Shown: piece after piece, positions 32,168 through 40,131 of the stretch | How the letters are laid out: each line of letters begins with the position of its first letter | How positions within the stretch are numbered: the first letter of the stretch is position 1 | Assembly: GCF_015207735.1 (NCBI RefSeq) | Contig: NZ_JADEWG010000053.1 | Location: 1-40,597, forward strand | DNA from: [Phormidium] sp. LEGE 05292 | Lineage (GTDB): Bacteria; Cyanobacteriota; Cyanobacteriia; Cyanobacteriales; Aerosakkonemataceae | Direction: 5' to 3' | Length of the DNA: 40,597 nt | Made by a program: the position numbers and the translations under genes | Notes under the pieces: generated by a model | The model's database searches: none | Told to the model about the DNA's origin: nothing | The model's input: only the letters and a program-made list of their open reading frames with translations

Positions 32168-33301
32168 TTACTCGTCTTCAGCTGAAGGTATTGCTGCTTC
32201 TGCAACCGTTTCTGGTTCAGTTTTATCCACAGCCCCGACAACAGCTGGAACCGCTTCTACTTCTTCCTCAGCAGGCGGAATATCTTCTTCCGCAACCGCT
32301 TCTACTTCTTCCTCAGCAGGCGGAATATCTTCTTCCGCAGTTACCGCTTCCACAACCTCAGCCGGAGCAACCGTTTCTGCTGCTGGAGGAACTTCACCCA
32401 GCAACTTCGCCCGTTGCTGTTCGCGATACTTCGCCGCCATTTCTTCAGCCATTTCGTAAACGCGATCGCGATTCCGGATCATATCCCCAGTTTCTGGTTC
32501 TAATTGCTTAGTAGAAAGCGAAATTCTCCCTCTTTCCGCATCCAAGTCAATGATCATCACCTTAATTTCATCATTGACATTGAACACACTATGAGGCGTA
32601 TCGATATGTTCGTGAGAAATTTCCGAAATGTGTAGCAACCCACTCACACCACCAATATCGATAAAAGCACCATAAGGTTTAATACCACGTACTGAACCAA
32701 TTACCACTTCACCGACTTCTAAGCGGTTCATCTTCCGCTCAACTAAGGCGCGTCTATGCGAGAGAACTAAACGATTTCTGTCTTCATCTACTTCTAAAAA
32801 TTTTAGTGGTAATTCTTCCCCTACCAAATCTTCTTTAGGCTTACGGGTACTAATATGAGATCCGGGAATAAAACCACGTAACCCTTCAATTCTAACTAAC
32901 GCACCACCACGATTAGTAGCAAAAACCTGAGAACGCACTGTAGCATCTTCAGCTTGCAACTGGCGCACCCGTTCCCAAGCACGCATATACTCAATGCGAC
33001 GAATCGAAAGAGTTAATTGTCCATCTTCATTTTCATCTGTAAGAATGAAGAATTCGCGAGTTTCGTTGGATTGCAGTACTTCTTCAGGAGCGTCTACTCG
33101 GTTAATCGACATTTCCTGAATCGGAATATAAGCTGCCGTTTTAGCACCTATGTCAATCAGAGCGCCCCTCGGCTCTATACTAAATACAGTACCAGCTACA
33201 ATATCACCAGGATTGAAGTGATAATCGTATTTGTCGAGTAGAGCAGCAAAATCGTCGAGAGTAAAACCAATATCGGCAGTTGTTGTTTTCTGATTGACCA
33301 T
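32168..33301 (-). CDS. rpsA: Ribosomal protein S1 (cyanobacterial three-domain form)
   Basis: 377 residues. Three S1 RNA-binding domains at about 30-95 (GDIVAGTVFSIEPRGALIDIGAKTAAYIP), 115-180 (ATNRGGALVRIEGLRGFIPGSH) and 195-262 (GEVVIGSVRGIKPYGAFIDIGGVSGLLH), as in cyanobacterial and plastid S1. The last 80 residues are a Glu/Ala/Val/Pro tail containing a perfect 15-residue duplication (EEDIPPAEEEVEAV...), encoded by a 45-bp tandem repeat. The gene has a strong terminator just downstream. The order psbB-psbT-nrdR-rpsA is familiar from other cyanobacteria. Confidence 0.97.
   Translation of the reverse strand: MVNQKTTTADIGFTLDDFAALLDKYDYHFNPGDIVAGTVFSIEPRGALIDIGAKTAAYIPIQEMSINRVDAPEEVLQSNETREFFILTDENEDGQLTLSIRRIEYMRAWERVRQLQAEDATVRSQVFATNRGGALVRIEGLRGFIPGSHISTRKPKEDLVGEELPLKFLEVDEDRNRLVLSHRRALVERKMNRLEVGEVVIGSVRGIKPYGAFIDIGGVSGLLHISEISHEHIDTPHSVFNVNDEIKVMIIDLDAERGRISLSTKQLEPETGDMIRNRDRVYEMAEEMAAKYREQQRAKLLGEVPPAAETVAPAEVVEAVTAEEDIPPAEEEVEAVAEEDIPPAEEEVEAVPAVVGAVDKTEPETVAEAAIPSAEDE
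32251..32340. repeat. 45-bp tandem duplication in the rpsA tail
   Basis: 32251-32295 and 32296-32340 are identical except possibly at the last base. The repeat is in frame (15 codons), so it lengthens the acidic tail without breaking it. Confidence 0.9.
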
Positions 33302-33691
33302 GCGAATCGAACCTTGTCCTTGTTAGTTTTTAGAAAAATTACGCCTCCTGTCGATGTATACGCACGTTTTTAATGTGCCGTTTACACCTTCACCCCTCCA
33401 AATCTCATATTTTAGCAGTTCCAGCTAAGGGGATTTAGAGTCCAGACATATCATTCTATCCTAACTAGCGCCTCTGAAACTAGTTTTTACTATTTTCTTG
33501 GATTTACTCTTAGTTCTACGCCGCACAAATAACCAATCAGTTGAAAACAGATAAAAGCAGCTCAAACCCTTGTAGCCTTATAGCCTTTTACCTTCTGCTT
33601 TCTTGCAATAGATATAGCAAAATACTTTCTGTGTAACTGCTGAGACTGATAGCAGCACAGAATATCTCCTCGATCGAAAACTTCACTCAAT
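33302..33691. other. Gap between nrdR and rpsA
   Basis: 390 bases with no supported gene on either strand. It holds the rpsA 5' region and a scrap of CTTCTGC repeat near 33591-33600. I could not fix promoter boxes or a known RNA. Confidence 0.5.
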
Positions 33692-34255
33692 TTATGAATG
33701 GGCGATAAAAGTTACAGCTTTTTCGATTTCCTCATTTCTTAAACCAGACATTTCCGCACTTGGAGTATTGGTTGTGGATATTCCTTCTCTGTGTGTTGTA
33801 ATATTGTCGTTGCGGAGTTGATTTAAGGTATGAATAAAATCAGCGATGCCGCGAAACTGGCGATAAACCGAAGCAAAGCGCACGTAAGCTACTTCACTTA
33901 AATAGCGGAGTTTATCCAAAACTAATTCACCAATTTCATTGCTGGTAACTTCCCGCACTTCTCGCTGTTGCAATTCAGTTTCAACCTCATCTGTAAGTGC
34001 TTCTAAACGCATTTGGGGAATGCCAGTTTTTTCGCACGCCCGGACGATCCCCCGTAATAGTTTAGAGCGATCGAAACCTTCTCGTCTCCCATCTCGCTTA
34101 ATCACTGTCACCGGAACAAATTCAATTTGTTCATAAGTCGTAAAGCGACGCTTACATAAGAGACATTCTCGACGACGGCGAATACTTTGTCCGCCTTCTG
34201 CTGAACGTGACTCCAGCACACGATTATCTGGGTTATTACAGAAAGGACAGCGCAT
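33692..34255 (-). CDS. nrdR: Transcriptional repressor NrdR
   Basis: 187 residues. The N-terminal zinc ribbon is [17 protein letters not shown]...[16 protein letters not shown] (four Cys, about 3-34), followed by an ATP-cone (about 46-136; [27 protein letters not shown]). NrdR binds NrdR boxes and represses ribonucleotide reductase genes according to the ATP/dATP state. The C-terminal 35 residues are a cyanobacterial extension of unknown role. No reductase gene is in the window, so it acts in trans. It lies between psbT and rpsA on the same strand. Confidence 0.97.
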   Translation of the reverse strand: MRCPFCNNPDNRVLESRSAEGGQSIRRRRECLLCKRRFTTYEQIEFVPVTVIKRDGRREGFDRSKLLRGIVRACEKTGIPQMRLEALTDEVETELQQREVREVTSNEIGELVLDKLRYLSEVAYVRFASVYRQFRGIADFIHTLNQLRNDNITTHREGISTTNTPSAEMSGLRNEEIEKAVTFIAHS

Positions 34256-34523
34256 TTTGTAAAATCCTTTTATACTTAAAAAAGCTTGGTATAGCTAATA
34301 GTGATTTAAAGTGCATCTCCGGATCGGGAACAAAGATGGGGAAAAATGCAAATTAAACCCTGATTAACCGATCGCCCTTAATCGAGATTTTGACACAAAA
34401 CTAAGCCTTTAGTAAAAATAGCAAATTCAGCTGTCACCACTTTTTCTGGTTTTGCTTAAATAACCAGTTGGGTAACAGCTGTTGCCAATTTTAAACTGTA
34501 ACCGTTACAAGACGGGAGAGTTA

Positions 34524-34619
34524 TTACTTTTCGATCCGGGGAGGTTCCCGAAAAGCGATCGCAAAGAACAGCACGCCCAAAGTAATAGCAAAGATGAGAA
34601 CGTAAGCAATGCTTTCCAT
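34524..34619 (-). CDS. psbT: Photosystem II protein T
   Basis: 31 residues, too short for most automatic calls: [19 protein letters not shown] then [12 protein letters not shown] and TAA. One membrane helix (about 3-23) and the conserved FREPPRI tail identify PsbT, a small subunit at the photosystem II dimer interface that helps stabilise the acceptor side. The gene contains a HIP1 octamer encoding the A-I-A part. It lies 130 bases after psbB on the same strand, the usual order, and is probably co-transcribed with it. Confidence 0.97.
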   Translation of the reverse strand: MESIAYVLIFAITLGVLFFAIAFREPPRIEK

Positions 34620-34749
34620 ATCAAAAAATCCTGACTATCCTGCCAATTAAGATTTTACCAATTACTAACAGAGGAAGGTCTAACGCCCTAACAAAATAAA
34701 TTAAATTAGTTAGTCGCTAGACCTTAATCAAAAGTCTTCAAACAAGAGA

Positions 34750-36285
34750 TTAGATAGGTTGATCTCGGCGGGTAGACTTGTCACCCACTTTCTGATAGAA
34801 GCCCCATTCCACTTGCTCTTCAGACAGGTCGGGATCGACACCCGCGAATACATCACGGTAGATGGTACGAGAACCGTGCCAAATATGACCGAAGAAGAAC
34901 AATAGCGCAAATACAGCGTGTCCAAAAGTGAACCAACCGCGAGTGCTGGTACGGAACACACCGTCAGAACCTAAAGTTTCGCGATCGAACTCAAAAGGTT
35001 CGCCCAATTGAGCTTTCCGCGCATATTGCTTCACATCAGCAGCATCGGTGAAAGTCTTGCCATCAAGCGCACCACCGTAGAAGCTGACAGTTACACCAAC
35101 TTGCTCAAAGCTGTATCTAGATTCAGCACGACGGAAAGGAATATCAGCACGAACAATGCCATCCTTATCAGTCAGAATCACAGGGAAGTTTTCAAAGAAG
35201 TTAGGCAAGCGGCGAACAGTTAATTCGCGACCTTCACCATCTTTGAATACTGGATGACCTAACCATGCTTGAGCCAGACCATCTCCGTTGTTCATTGGGC
35301 CAACGCGGAACAAACCACCTTTAGCTGGGCTGTTACCTACGTAATCATAAAAGGCCAATTTTTCGGGAATTTGTTCATAAGCCTGAACCAGAGTCGCACC
35401 ATCAGCTACACTAGCTTGGACACGACGTTGGATTTCTTGCTGGAAGTAACCCTTATCCCACTGATAACGGGTGGGGCCAAATAGTTCGATCGGTGTAGTA
35501 GCATTGCCGTACCACATAGTACCAGCGACCACAAAGGCAGCAAAGAAAACCGCCGCAATACTGCTAGAAAGAACGGTTTCAATGTTCCCCATCCGTAAAG
35601 CTTTGTAGAGTCTTTCCGGTGGTCTAACTGTCAAGTGGAATAAACCAGCAATAATACCTACAACACCAGCCGCAATGTGGTGAGCCACAACGCCCCCAGG
35701 GTTGAAGGGGTTAAATCCTGCTGGCCCCCATTCTGGTGCTACGGGTTGAACGTGCCCGGTTATGCCATAAGGATCGGAAACCCACATTCCAGGGCCAAAT
35801 AGACCTGTGAGGTGGAAAGCACCGAAACCGAAGCAAAGTAGACCAGATAAGAACAAGTGAATGCCAAACATTTTTGGCAAGTCAAGCGCAGGTTCGCCAG
35901 TACGGGGATCTCTGAAAAGTTCCAAATCCCAGTAAACCCAGTGCCAAACGGCAGCTAGGAACAGCAAACCAGACAGAATAACATGAGCGGCAGCAACACC
36001 TTCAAAGCTCCAGATACCTGGATTAATATTTGCTTTGTCAGCGATGATGCTCCAACCGCCCCAAGAGTCCGTTACTCCTAAGCGTGCCATGAAGGGCATG
36101 ACGAACATACCCTGCCGCCACATAGGGTTAAGAACGGGGTCGCTGGGGTCGTAAATCGCTAGTTCGTACAAGGCCATCGAACCAGCCCAACCTGCCACTA
36201 AGGCAGTGTGCATAAGGTGTACAGCTATCAATCTGCCTGGGTCATTCAGGACGACTGTATGTACTCGGTACCAGGGTAGTCCCAT
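34750..36285 (-). CDS. psbB: Photosystem II CP47 chlorophyll-binding protein
   Basis: 511 residues, full length. CP47 is the inner antenna that binds chlorophylls and passes energy to the reaction centre. Visible: the invariant start [18 protein letters not shown], six membrane helices with paired His ligands ([73 protein letters not shown]), and the large lumenal loop at about 260-450. The C-terminus [16 protein letters not shown] is typical. A GGAGGAG ribosome-binding site lies 8-14 bases upstream of the ATG. A promoter candidate is given separately. Confidence 0.99.
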   Translation of the reverse strand: MGLPWYRVHTVVLNDPGRLIAVHLMHTALVAGWAGSMALYELAIYDPSDPVLNPMWRQGMFVMPFMARLGVTDSWGGWSIIADKANINPGIWSFEGVAAAHVILSGLLFLAAVWHWVYWDLELFRDPRTGEPALDLPKMFGIHLFLSGLLCFGFGAFHLTGLFGPGMWVSDPYGITGHVQPVAPEWGPAGFNPFNPGGVVAHHIAAGVVGIIAGLFHLTVRPPERLYKALRMGNIETVLSSSIAAVFFAAFVVAGTMWYGNATTPIELFGPTRYQWDKGYFQQEIQRRVQASVADGATLVQAYEQIPEKLAFYDYVGNSPAKGGLFRVGPMNNGDGLAQAWLGHPVFKDGEGRELTVRRLPNFFENFPVILTDKDGIVRADIPFRRAESRYSFEQVGVTVSFYGGALDGKTFTDAADVKQYARKAQLGEPFEFDRETLGSDGVFRTSTRGWFTFGHAVFALLFFFGHIWHGSRTIYRDVFAGVDPDLSEEQVEWGFYQKVGDKSTRRDQPI

Positions 36286-36451
36286 TGACTACGCTCCTCC
36301 TCGATGAGTGATGTCGGATCAACGAACTTTTGTGCAGTTTGTTAAGGTTTTGTTTGCTGCGGCTGTCCAGGAAATCTCAATCAAGTTGCCTTTAATTAAG
36401 ATACCTTGGGCAGTTTAACAGTGAGTTTAACAAAATGAGAGTATTTAAAGA

Positions 36452-36480
36452 AGTGTAACTTTTGATGGTGCCTATTGCAA
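36452..36480 (-). promoter_or_regulatory. Candidate psbB promoter
   Basis: On the minus strand TTGCAA (36475-36480), 17 bases, then TACACT (36452-36457), close to the sigma-70 consensus, about 165 bases upstream of the psbB start. A long 5' untranslated region would be normal for psbB. The start site is not shown by sequence. Confidence 0.5.
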
Positions 36481-36574
36481 GCAAATCTAGGCGCTGTATT
36501 GTTGACAGTACTTGGACTCACAGCTAGGTTCACTCCCCAAGTTACAGTTTTAAGTGTAGGTTACGAAGCGTGAA

Positions 36575-36640
36575 GCGTAAAGCCCCTGTCTTTTAGGCAG
36601 AGAAGATAAGCGAATAGATGAATTTATTCATCTTGGAATA
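36575..36640. other. Hairpins beside the TnpB remnant, possible element left end
   Basis: CCCCTGTCTTTTAGGCAG (about 36583-36600) can form a weak stem, and AGATGAA-ttta-TTCATCT (about 36616-36633) is a good one. IS200/IS605 elements carry subterminal hairpins, so this may be the decayed left end of the element whose tnpB remnant follows. The rest of 36286-36683 contains the psbB promoter region and no gene. Confidence 0.4.
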
Positions 36641-36683
36641 GTTTATAGTAATCTTTACTCATAAATCATGATATTTTTGGTTG

Positions 36684-36997
36684 ATGATAGTACTAGAGTT
36701 TAAGTTAAAAGGTAAGCCGCAGCAGTATCGGATTATTGATGAGATGAGCCGCACTGCTCAATTTATCCGAAACAAAACTCTGAGGTACTGGATGGATCAT
36801 CATCAGTTAGGACTCATATTTGTAGTTGCAGCACAGTATTAGACCGTGACCACAATGCGGCTTTAAACATTTTGGCTAAGGCTTTGCAGCAAGTAGGAAT
36901 TCAGATAAATACGGCGGGACACGCCGGAATTAACGCTTGGGGAGAGAACGACCTCTACTTGCTTGTGGTGACACAAACAAGCAAGCAGACTCATTGA
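36684..36997 (+). pseudogene. tnpB: TnpB (IS200/IS605 OrfB) remnant with internal deletion
   Basis: The start MIVLEFKLKGKPQQYRII, then AQFIRNKTLRYWMD is the TnpB N-terminus (about 40 residues). The next sequence, in another frame, is RTHICSCSTVLDRDHNAALN then ILAKALQQVGIQ: the last zinc-ribbon cysteines and the RuvC-III motif that end TnpB. Roughly 300 of the usual 400 residues are missing, and the junction near 36808-36815 shifts frame and yields an early stop (TAG about 36839). The tail NTAGHAGINAWGEND then leads to TGA at 36995-36997. TnpB is the RNA-guided nuclease of these elements; this copy must be inactive. Confidence 0.88.
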
Positions 36998-37002
36998 GCC
37001 AA

Positions 37003-37036
37003 GAATCCTCGTCTATTTATAGCAGGGAGTGTCAAA
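37003..37036 (+). mobile_element. IS200/IS605-type right end
   Basis: After the TnpB stop comes AGAATCCTCG, a short stem CTAT-tt-ATAG, then GGGAGTGTCAA. The last letters fit the right end and TCAA cleavage site common in cyanobacterial IS605-family elements. It runs into the stop codon (TCA at 37032-37034 on +) of the next, opposite gene. Confidence 0.6.
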
Positions 37037-37367
37037 ATACGACCGATTGAATATTTTTTACTTGACAAACTGTTTCGGCGGCACTCAGCCGTTCTAGAAC
37101 TTGGTCGCCGCTAATCAATCGTTTGAGTACTACTTGACCGATCGCACCCGCTGCCCGTTCAATTTGTTCTGCGGCTACAGGTTTGACTTCTACAGTTAAA
37201 ATGGCATCTTCGACCCGATATAGCCACAATTGTTCGTTTTGCTCAAGAAAATAAAGGTTTAAGCGTTGAATGTGAGGTTTGCGTCGCCAAGTAGCGTCGT
37301 TCCACAGTCCCTCAGACGACCACACGCGCCCATAAGTCCAACCATCAGAAAGAAAAAAATATTTCAC
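37032..37367 (-). CDS. Hypothetical protein, end reshaped by an insertion element
   Basis: 111 residues; begins MKYFFLSDGWTYGRVWSSEGLWND and contains RKPHIQRLNLYFLEQNEQLWLYRVEDAILTVEV, a beta-rich soluble protein, then a helical AAEQIERAAGAIGQVVLKRLI. I recognise no named family; it looks like a cyanobacterial orphan. The TGA stop is part of the TTGACACTCCC end of the adjacent IS605-type remnant, so the original C-terminus may have been longer. No signal peptide or membrane helix was seen. Confidence 0.6.
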   Translation of the reverse strand: MKYFFLSDGWTYGRVWSSEGLWNDATWRRKPHIQRLNLYFLEQNEQLWLYRVEDAILTVEVKPVAAEQIERAAGAIGQVVLKRLISGDQVLERLSAAETVCQVKNIQSVVF

Positions 37368-37518
37368 TGATATTCTTTGTATGAGTTAACTTAACTGGAT
37401 GTTGCCCGATCGCAGGAGTTATTCCCGACAAGGCGTTTTGATTATATGGCTAACCCAGAGAATTTTTCAAACTCTAATTGCTGGTTAATGCACTCTGACC
37501 AAAATAACGTAGTCAATT

Positions 37519-38019
37519 TTACTTTCTAGCTGGAGCGATCGTAGTTGTAATTGTATGCCACCGAGCGCCTTTAACTTCAACACTAACTAAACAACCATTA
37601 CGAGTCGCACTTTGTCGCTTTGAAACACTCGTTCCCGCATTACCACCCAAATTTACAGCAGGAGTGAGCGATCGAGAACGATAGGTTTGCTCAATTAAAT
37701 TTGTCGAAAAGTTGGTATCTTTGATTTGACAAACATTATTTAAAAGTGTAGCTAAAATTCTTGTATAAGGCCAATTTTCATCATCTATTCCATTGTAAAC
37801 CATATTCAATTCCAGTTTTTTTGGATAAATGGCTACTGTTGGTTCTCTATAGGTATTAAATTGGTAAGCAGATAAACTTCCTGACACAGTAATCGATTTA
37901 GTTAATTCAGGGGGAAACATTCTCGAAATAGCAGTGGGTTGTTTAAACTCAGATCTGGCAATTTCCGCATTTATAATTACAAAACTGAATGCTAATAAAA
38001 TAGTCAACAGATATTTCAT
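37519..38019 (-). CDS. Secreted hypothetical protein
   Basis: 166 residues with a clear signal peptide: MKYLLTILLAFSFVIINAEIA, likely cleaved after about residue 23 (ARS). The mature part (about 143 residues) has two cysteines (VCQIKD near 105 and NGCLVSV near 149) that could form a disulfide in the periplasm. A basic, Ser/Thr-rich middle (YRSRSLTPAVNLGGNAGTS) separates them. No family recognised. It is transcribed on the minus strand with no close partner. Confidence 0.65.
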   Translation of the reverse strand: MKYLLTILLAFSFVIINAEIARSEFKQPTAISRMFPPELTKSITVSGSLSAYQFNTYREPTVAIYPKKLELNMVYNGIDDENWPYTRILATLLNNVCQIKDTNFSTNLIEQTYRSRSLTPAVNLGGNAGTSVSKRQSATRNGCLVSVEVKGARWHTITTTIAPARK

Positions 38020-38243
38020 ATTTAATACCTACAAACTGAAGGGGGGTCATTTGGGGTTTGGGAAGGCAGGGGTTCTAAAACTTTCTTCTCTCTAAAGGAA
38101 TAAGTTGAAGAATGGGATGCGATCGCAAAATTAGATTTCAAACTTTCAAACACTAATCTCCAATTACCCGATGTAGCCTTGGCAGCGATCGCACTCAAAA
38201 TCTGTTTCAGGTGTATTGATTTTTAGACAGTTTACTTTCAACC
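38020..38243. other. Gap with two HIP1-linked stretches and a weak open frame
   Basis: 224 bases. On the minus strand a frame of about 60 codons without a start (AIAAKATSGNWRLVFESLK...) is open but interrupted upstream, possibly a decayed gene end. In another frame ETDFECDRCQGYIG and stop looks protein-like but is too short to name. No call is made. Confidence 0.3.
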
Positions 38244-38912
38244 TTACAAAATGAATCCAGTATCATTAACCTCGGCTTCCGGATAAAAACAAATTTTAAT
38301 TGCTAAGCCTACAAGTTTTTCCACTTCTAAATTATTGGCGTATTTGTAGTTGAAAAAAAGAGGAATCCAAATATTATAAGGTTTATACAGATCGATGTAT
38401 TTCTTTGAGACAGCTATTGTTGTTTCCATATCACCAGTACTCATAATGTCTGCAATAAGCTCCCCTGTATTGCGTCTCCAAACTGCCCCCCACATACCAT
38501 CATTGCAGTCAGCATCGCCTCTATTAAACACCATCCGTAGTTTTAGTAGCGTTCCATCCGAGCTAATAAGATCGAAATCAAACCAGAAATACCTTCCAAT
38601 GCGATCGAGATATTGTGCTAGATTCCCTCTATGCTCATATTTAGCCCAATTTCTAGCATTTTCTATGTGATGCTTAGGCATATTTGGACAGTTAATGTAT
38701 TTGGCTGTACTACACTTTCCTAAAACTGAAATCGGGCGAATCGGAACAATCATTTCTTCTTCATTAAAAATGCCCTCTTCATTGAAAGCCTGCCTTATCC
38801 ATGATGGCAATTCCGCTCCTAAAGTGTTTTTAACAGGTGACAAATTTTTAATGCAAGCTGGCCAAGTGACTTGCCTATCATTTTTGTCATATAAAATCCA
38901 TTTCTTCGTCAT
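38244..38912 (-). CDS. Hypothetical protein
   Basis: 222 residues with AGGAG 6-10 bases before the ATG (38912), so probably translated. It is polar and soluble, with the patterns MTKKWILYDKNDRQVTWPAC, GRYFWFDFDLISSDGTLLKL, VFNRGDADCNDGMWGAVWRR (Cys and Trp rich, around residues 128-147) and NIWIPLFFNYKYANNLEVEKL. I do not recognise it. Trp/Cys richness is unlike the neighbouring genes and may mark a transferred gene. No signal peptide. It lies between a secreted orphan and a toxin-antitoxin pair. Confidence 0.6.
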   Translation of the reverse strand: MTKKWILYDKNDRQVTWPACIKNLSPVKNTLGAELPSWIRQAFNEEGIFNEEEMIVPIRPISVLGKCSTAKYINCPNMPKHHIENARNWAKYEHRGNLAQYLDRIGRYFWFDFDLISSDGTLLKLRMVFNRGDADCNDGMWGAVWRRNTGELIADIMSTGDMETTIAVSKKYIDLYKPYNIWIPLFFNYKYANNLEVEKLVGLAIKICFYPEAEVNDTGFIL

Positions 38913-39167
38913 TAAAAACTCCTTTTATATTTAAATTTATATTAAAAGTTCCATCGCTCTCCACAGGTAATCTTGACCTCTTAATAGATGTTTATTCTAT
39001 ACGTGATGATATCTAGAATTGTACGCCCACGAATAACCTTTCTGCCTGCTTTGGGAAAACTCACTTTTCGCCATCTCATAATAAAATTTCAAACATCTTA
39101 TCTGTTAATTATCAGTTTAGTTTATTACATTCTTGCTTGTGAATCAGTAGGTAAGGTAACACGAAGT

Positions 39168-39542
39168 TCAATCTCCTTGGACAGGAGGTTCGATGGGTTC
39201 ATTGAAGCGATCGATAATTTCGCGAATTTCACTAGCTGTGAGAGTAGTTTCATCAGATTTGGAATAGAGCGTGACAAGCAGAATGCAGATGTTGTCTCGC
39301 AATTGATAAATGACTCGATAGCCTGAACTTTTGCCTTTTTGAATGTCGCTATTTTTGACGCGGACTTTGAAAACGGTATAGGTCGTGCCAGAAATTTGAT
39401 CGCCAGGACAGTTACCATTTTCGAGGTCATCGAACAGCGGTTGTAGATCAGACCGGATATTGCGATACCGTTTGGCTAACTTGCGAAGTTGTCCTTGAAA
39501 ATCGGGGGTAACTAAGATTTGAATGGATGGAGCGTCAGTCAT
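39168..39542 (-). CDS. RelE/ParE-superfamily toxin
   Basis: 124 residues from ATG 39542 (MTDAPSIQILVTPDFQGQLRKLAKRYRNI...). The pattern of a basic helix (FQGQLRKLAKRYRNIRSDLQPLFDDLENG), GTTYTVFKVRVKNSDIQKGKSSGYRVIYQLRDNICILLVTLY and a final helix is that of RelE/ParE-like toxins (mRNA cleavage or gyrase inhibition; which one cannot be told). The start overlaps the end of the antitoxin gene (ATGAC within GATGACTGA), so translation is coupled. No catalytic residue set could be confirmed by eye. Confidence 0.8.
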   Translation of the reverse strand: MTDAPSIQILVTPDFQGQLRKLAKRYRNIRSDLQPLFDDLENGNCPGDQISGTTYTVFKVRVKNSDIQKGKSSGYRVIYQLRDNICILLVTLYSKSDETTLTASEIREIIDRFNEPIEPPVQGD

Positions 39543-39837
39543 CAATGCCGTCCCAGAGTTCAGAGACGGGCTTCAAGTTGCCTTCTTTGGCTTGTTGTAA
39601 AGAGATCCGCAAATGAGCAAGGATGAGTTCATTGGGGTCGTCGTCAGGGTCGCTTGGGGGGGTGAGGATACCTCGATCGACGAGGATTTGGTAGAAATCG
39701 TCTACATCCATCGCAATGACTTGAGCCGCTTGCTCGATGAGCAAGATTTTTTGCTGGAAGAGCGCGATCGCAACTTCTCGGCGCAGGTCTGATTCTGTGA
39801 GGGATAGATTGTCAGGGAGGTCGATGGTAATTTGCAT
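39535..39837 (-). CDS. Antitoxin with UPF0175-like domain
   Basis: 100 residues. MQITIDLPDNLSLTESDLRREVAIALFQQ, then ILLIEQAAQVIAMDVDDFYQILVDRGI resemble UPF0175 helix-turn-helix proteins (about 1-62). The C-terminal part DPNELILAHLRISLQQAKEGN then LKPVSELWDGIDD looks like the toxin-wrapping tail found in many cyanobacterial antitoxins. It is upstream of and overlapping the toxin gene, the normal order, and probably represses its own operon. Confidence 0.75.
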   Translation of the reverse strand: MQITIDLPDNLSLTESDLRREVAIALFQQKILLIEQAAQVIAMDVDDFYQILVDRGILTPPSDPDDDPNELILAHLRISLQQAKEGNLKPVSELWDGIDD

Positions 39838-40131
39838 GGTTTTGAGTTCACTGAATTTAATGATTGTTATTTCCCATCTTCGCTGACACCTTCAAGGAAA
39901 GCGATCGCACCAGGGTTTGAGTAGAAAAGTAATGATGAGTGTTGGGTTTCATCCTTCAATCTGACTTACAAGAACGGGCGGTCGTATTAACTAGAAGGAT
40001 ACAATGCGATCGCCAAATCAACACATCTGCACTTAAATTTTAACCGCTACAATAAACTAATGAGTTCTTGCTACTCAAACCCTGACTTCGATATGGCTAC
40101 GCTACGCTAACGCGATCGCACTTAACCCTTT
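39838..40131. other. Gap before mnmG with HIP1 and CTACGCTACGC repeat
   Basis: 294 bases. HIP1-type octamers lie at about 39900 and 40111; GGCTACGCTACGCTAACGCG is at about 40095-40114. No gene; the promoters of the antitoxin (-) and mnmG (+) must lie here but were not resolved. Confidence 0.5.

Noticed and set aside
32022-32511. Ser/Ala/Thr- and Leu/Gln/Pro-rich open frames on +
   Set aside because: Antisense reading of the repetitive rpsA tail; low-complexity artefact.
38040-38220. Possible decayed gene on - (AIAAKATSGNWRLVFESLK...)
   Set aside because: No start codon, interrupted upstream, and part of the protein-like look comes from HIP1 octamers, which encode A-I-A.
38988-39326. Open frame of 112 codons on +
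   Set aside because: Its second half is antisense to the toxin gene and the first half has no recognisable pattern.
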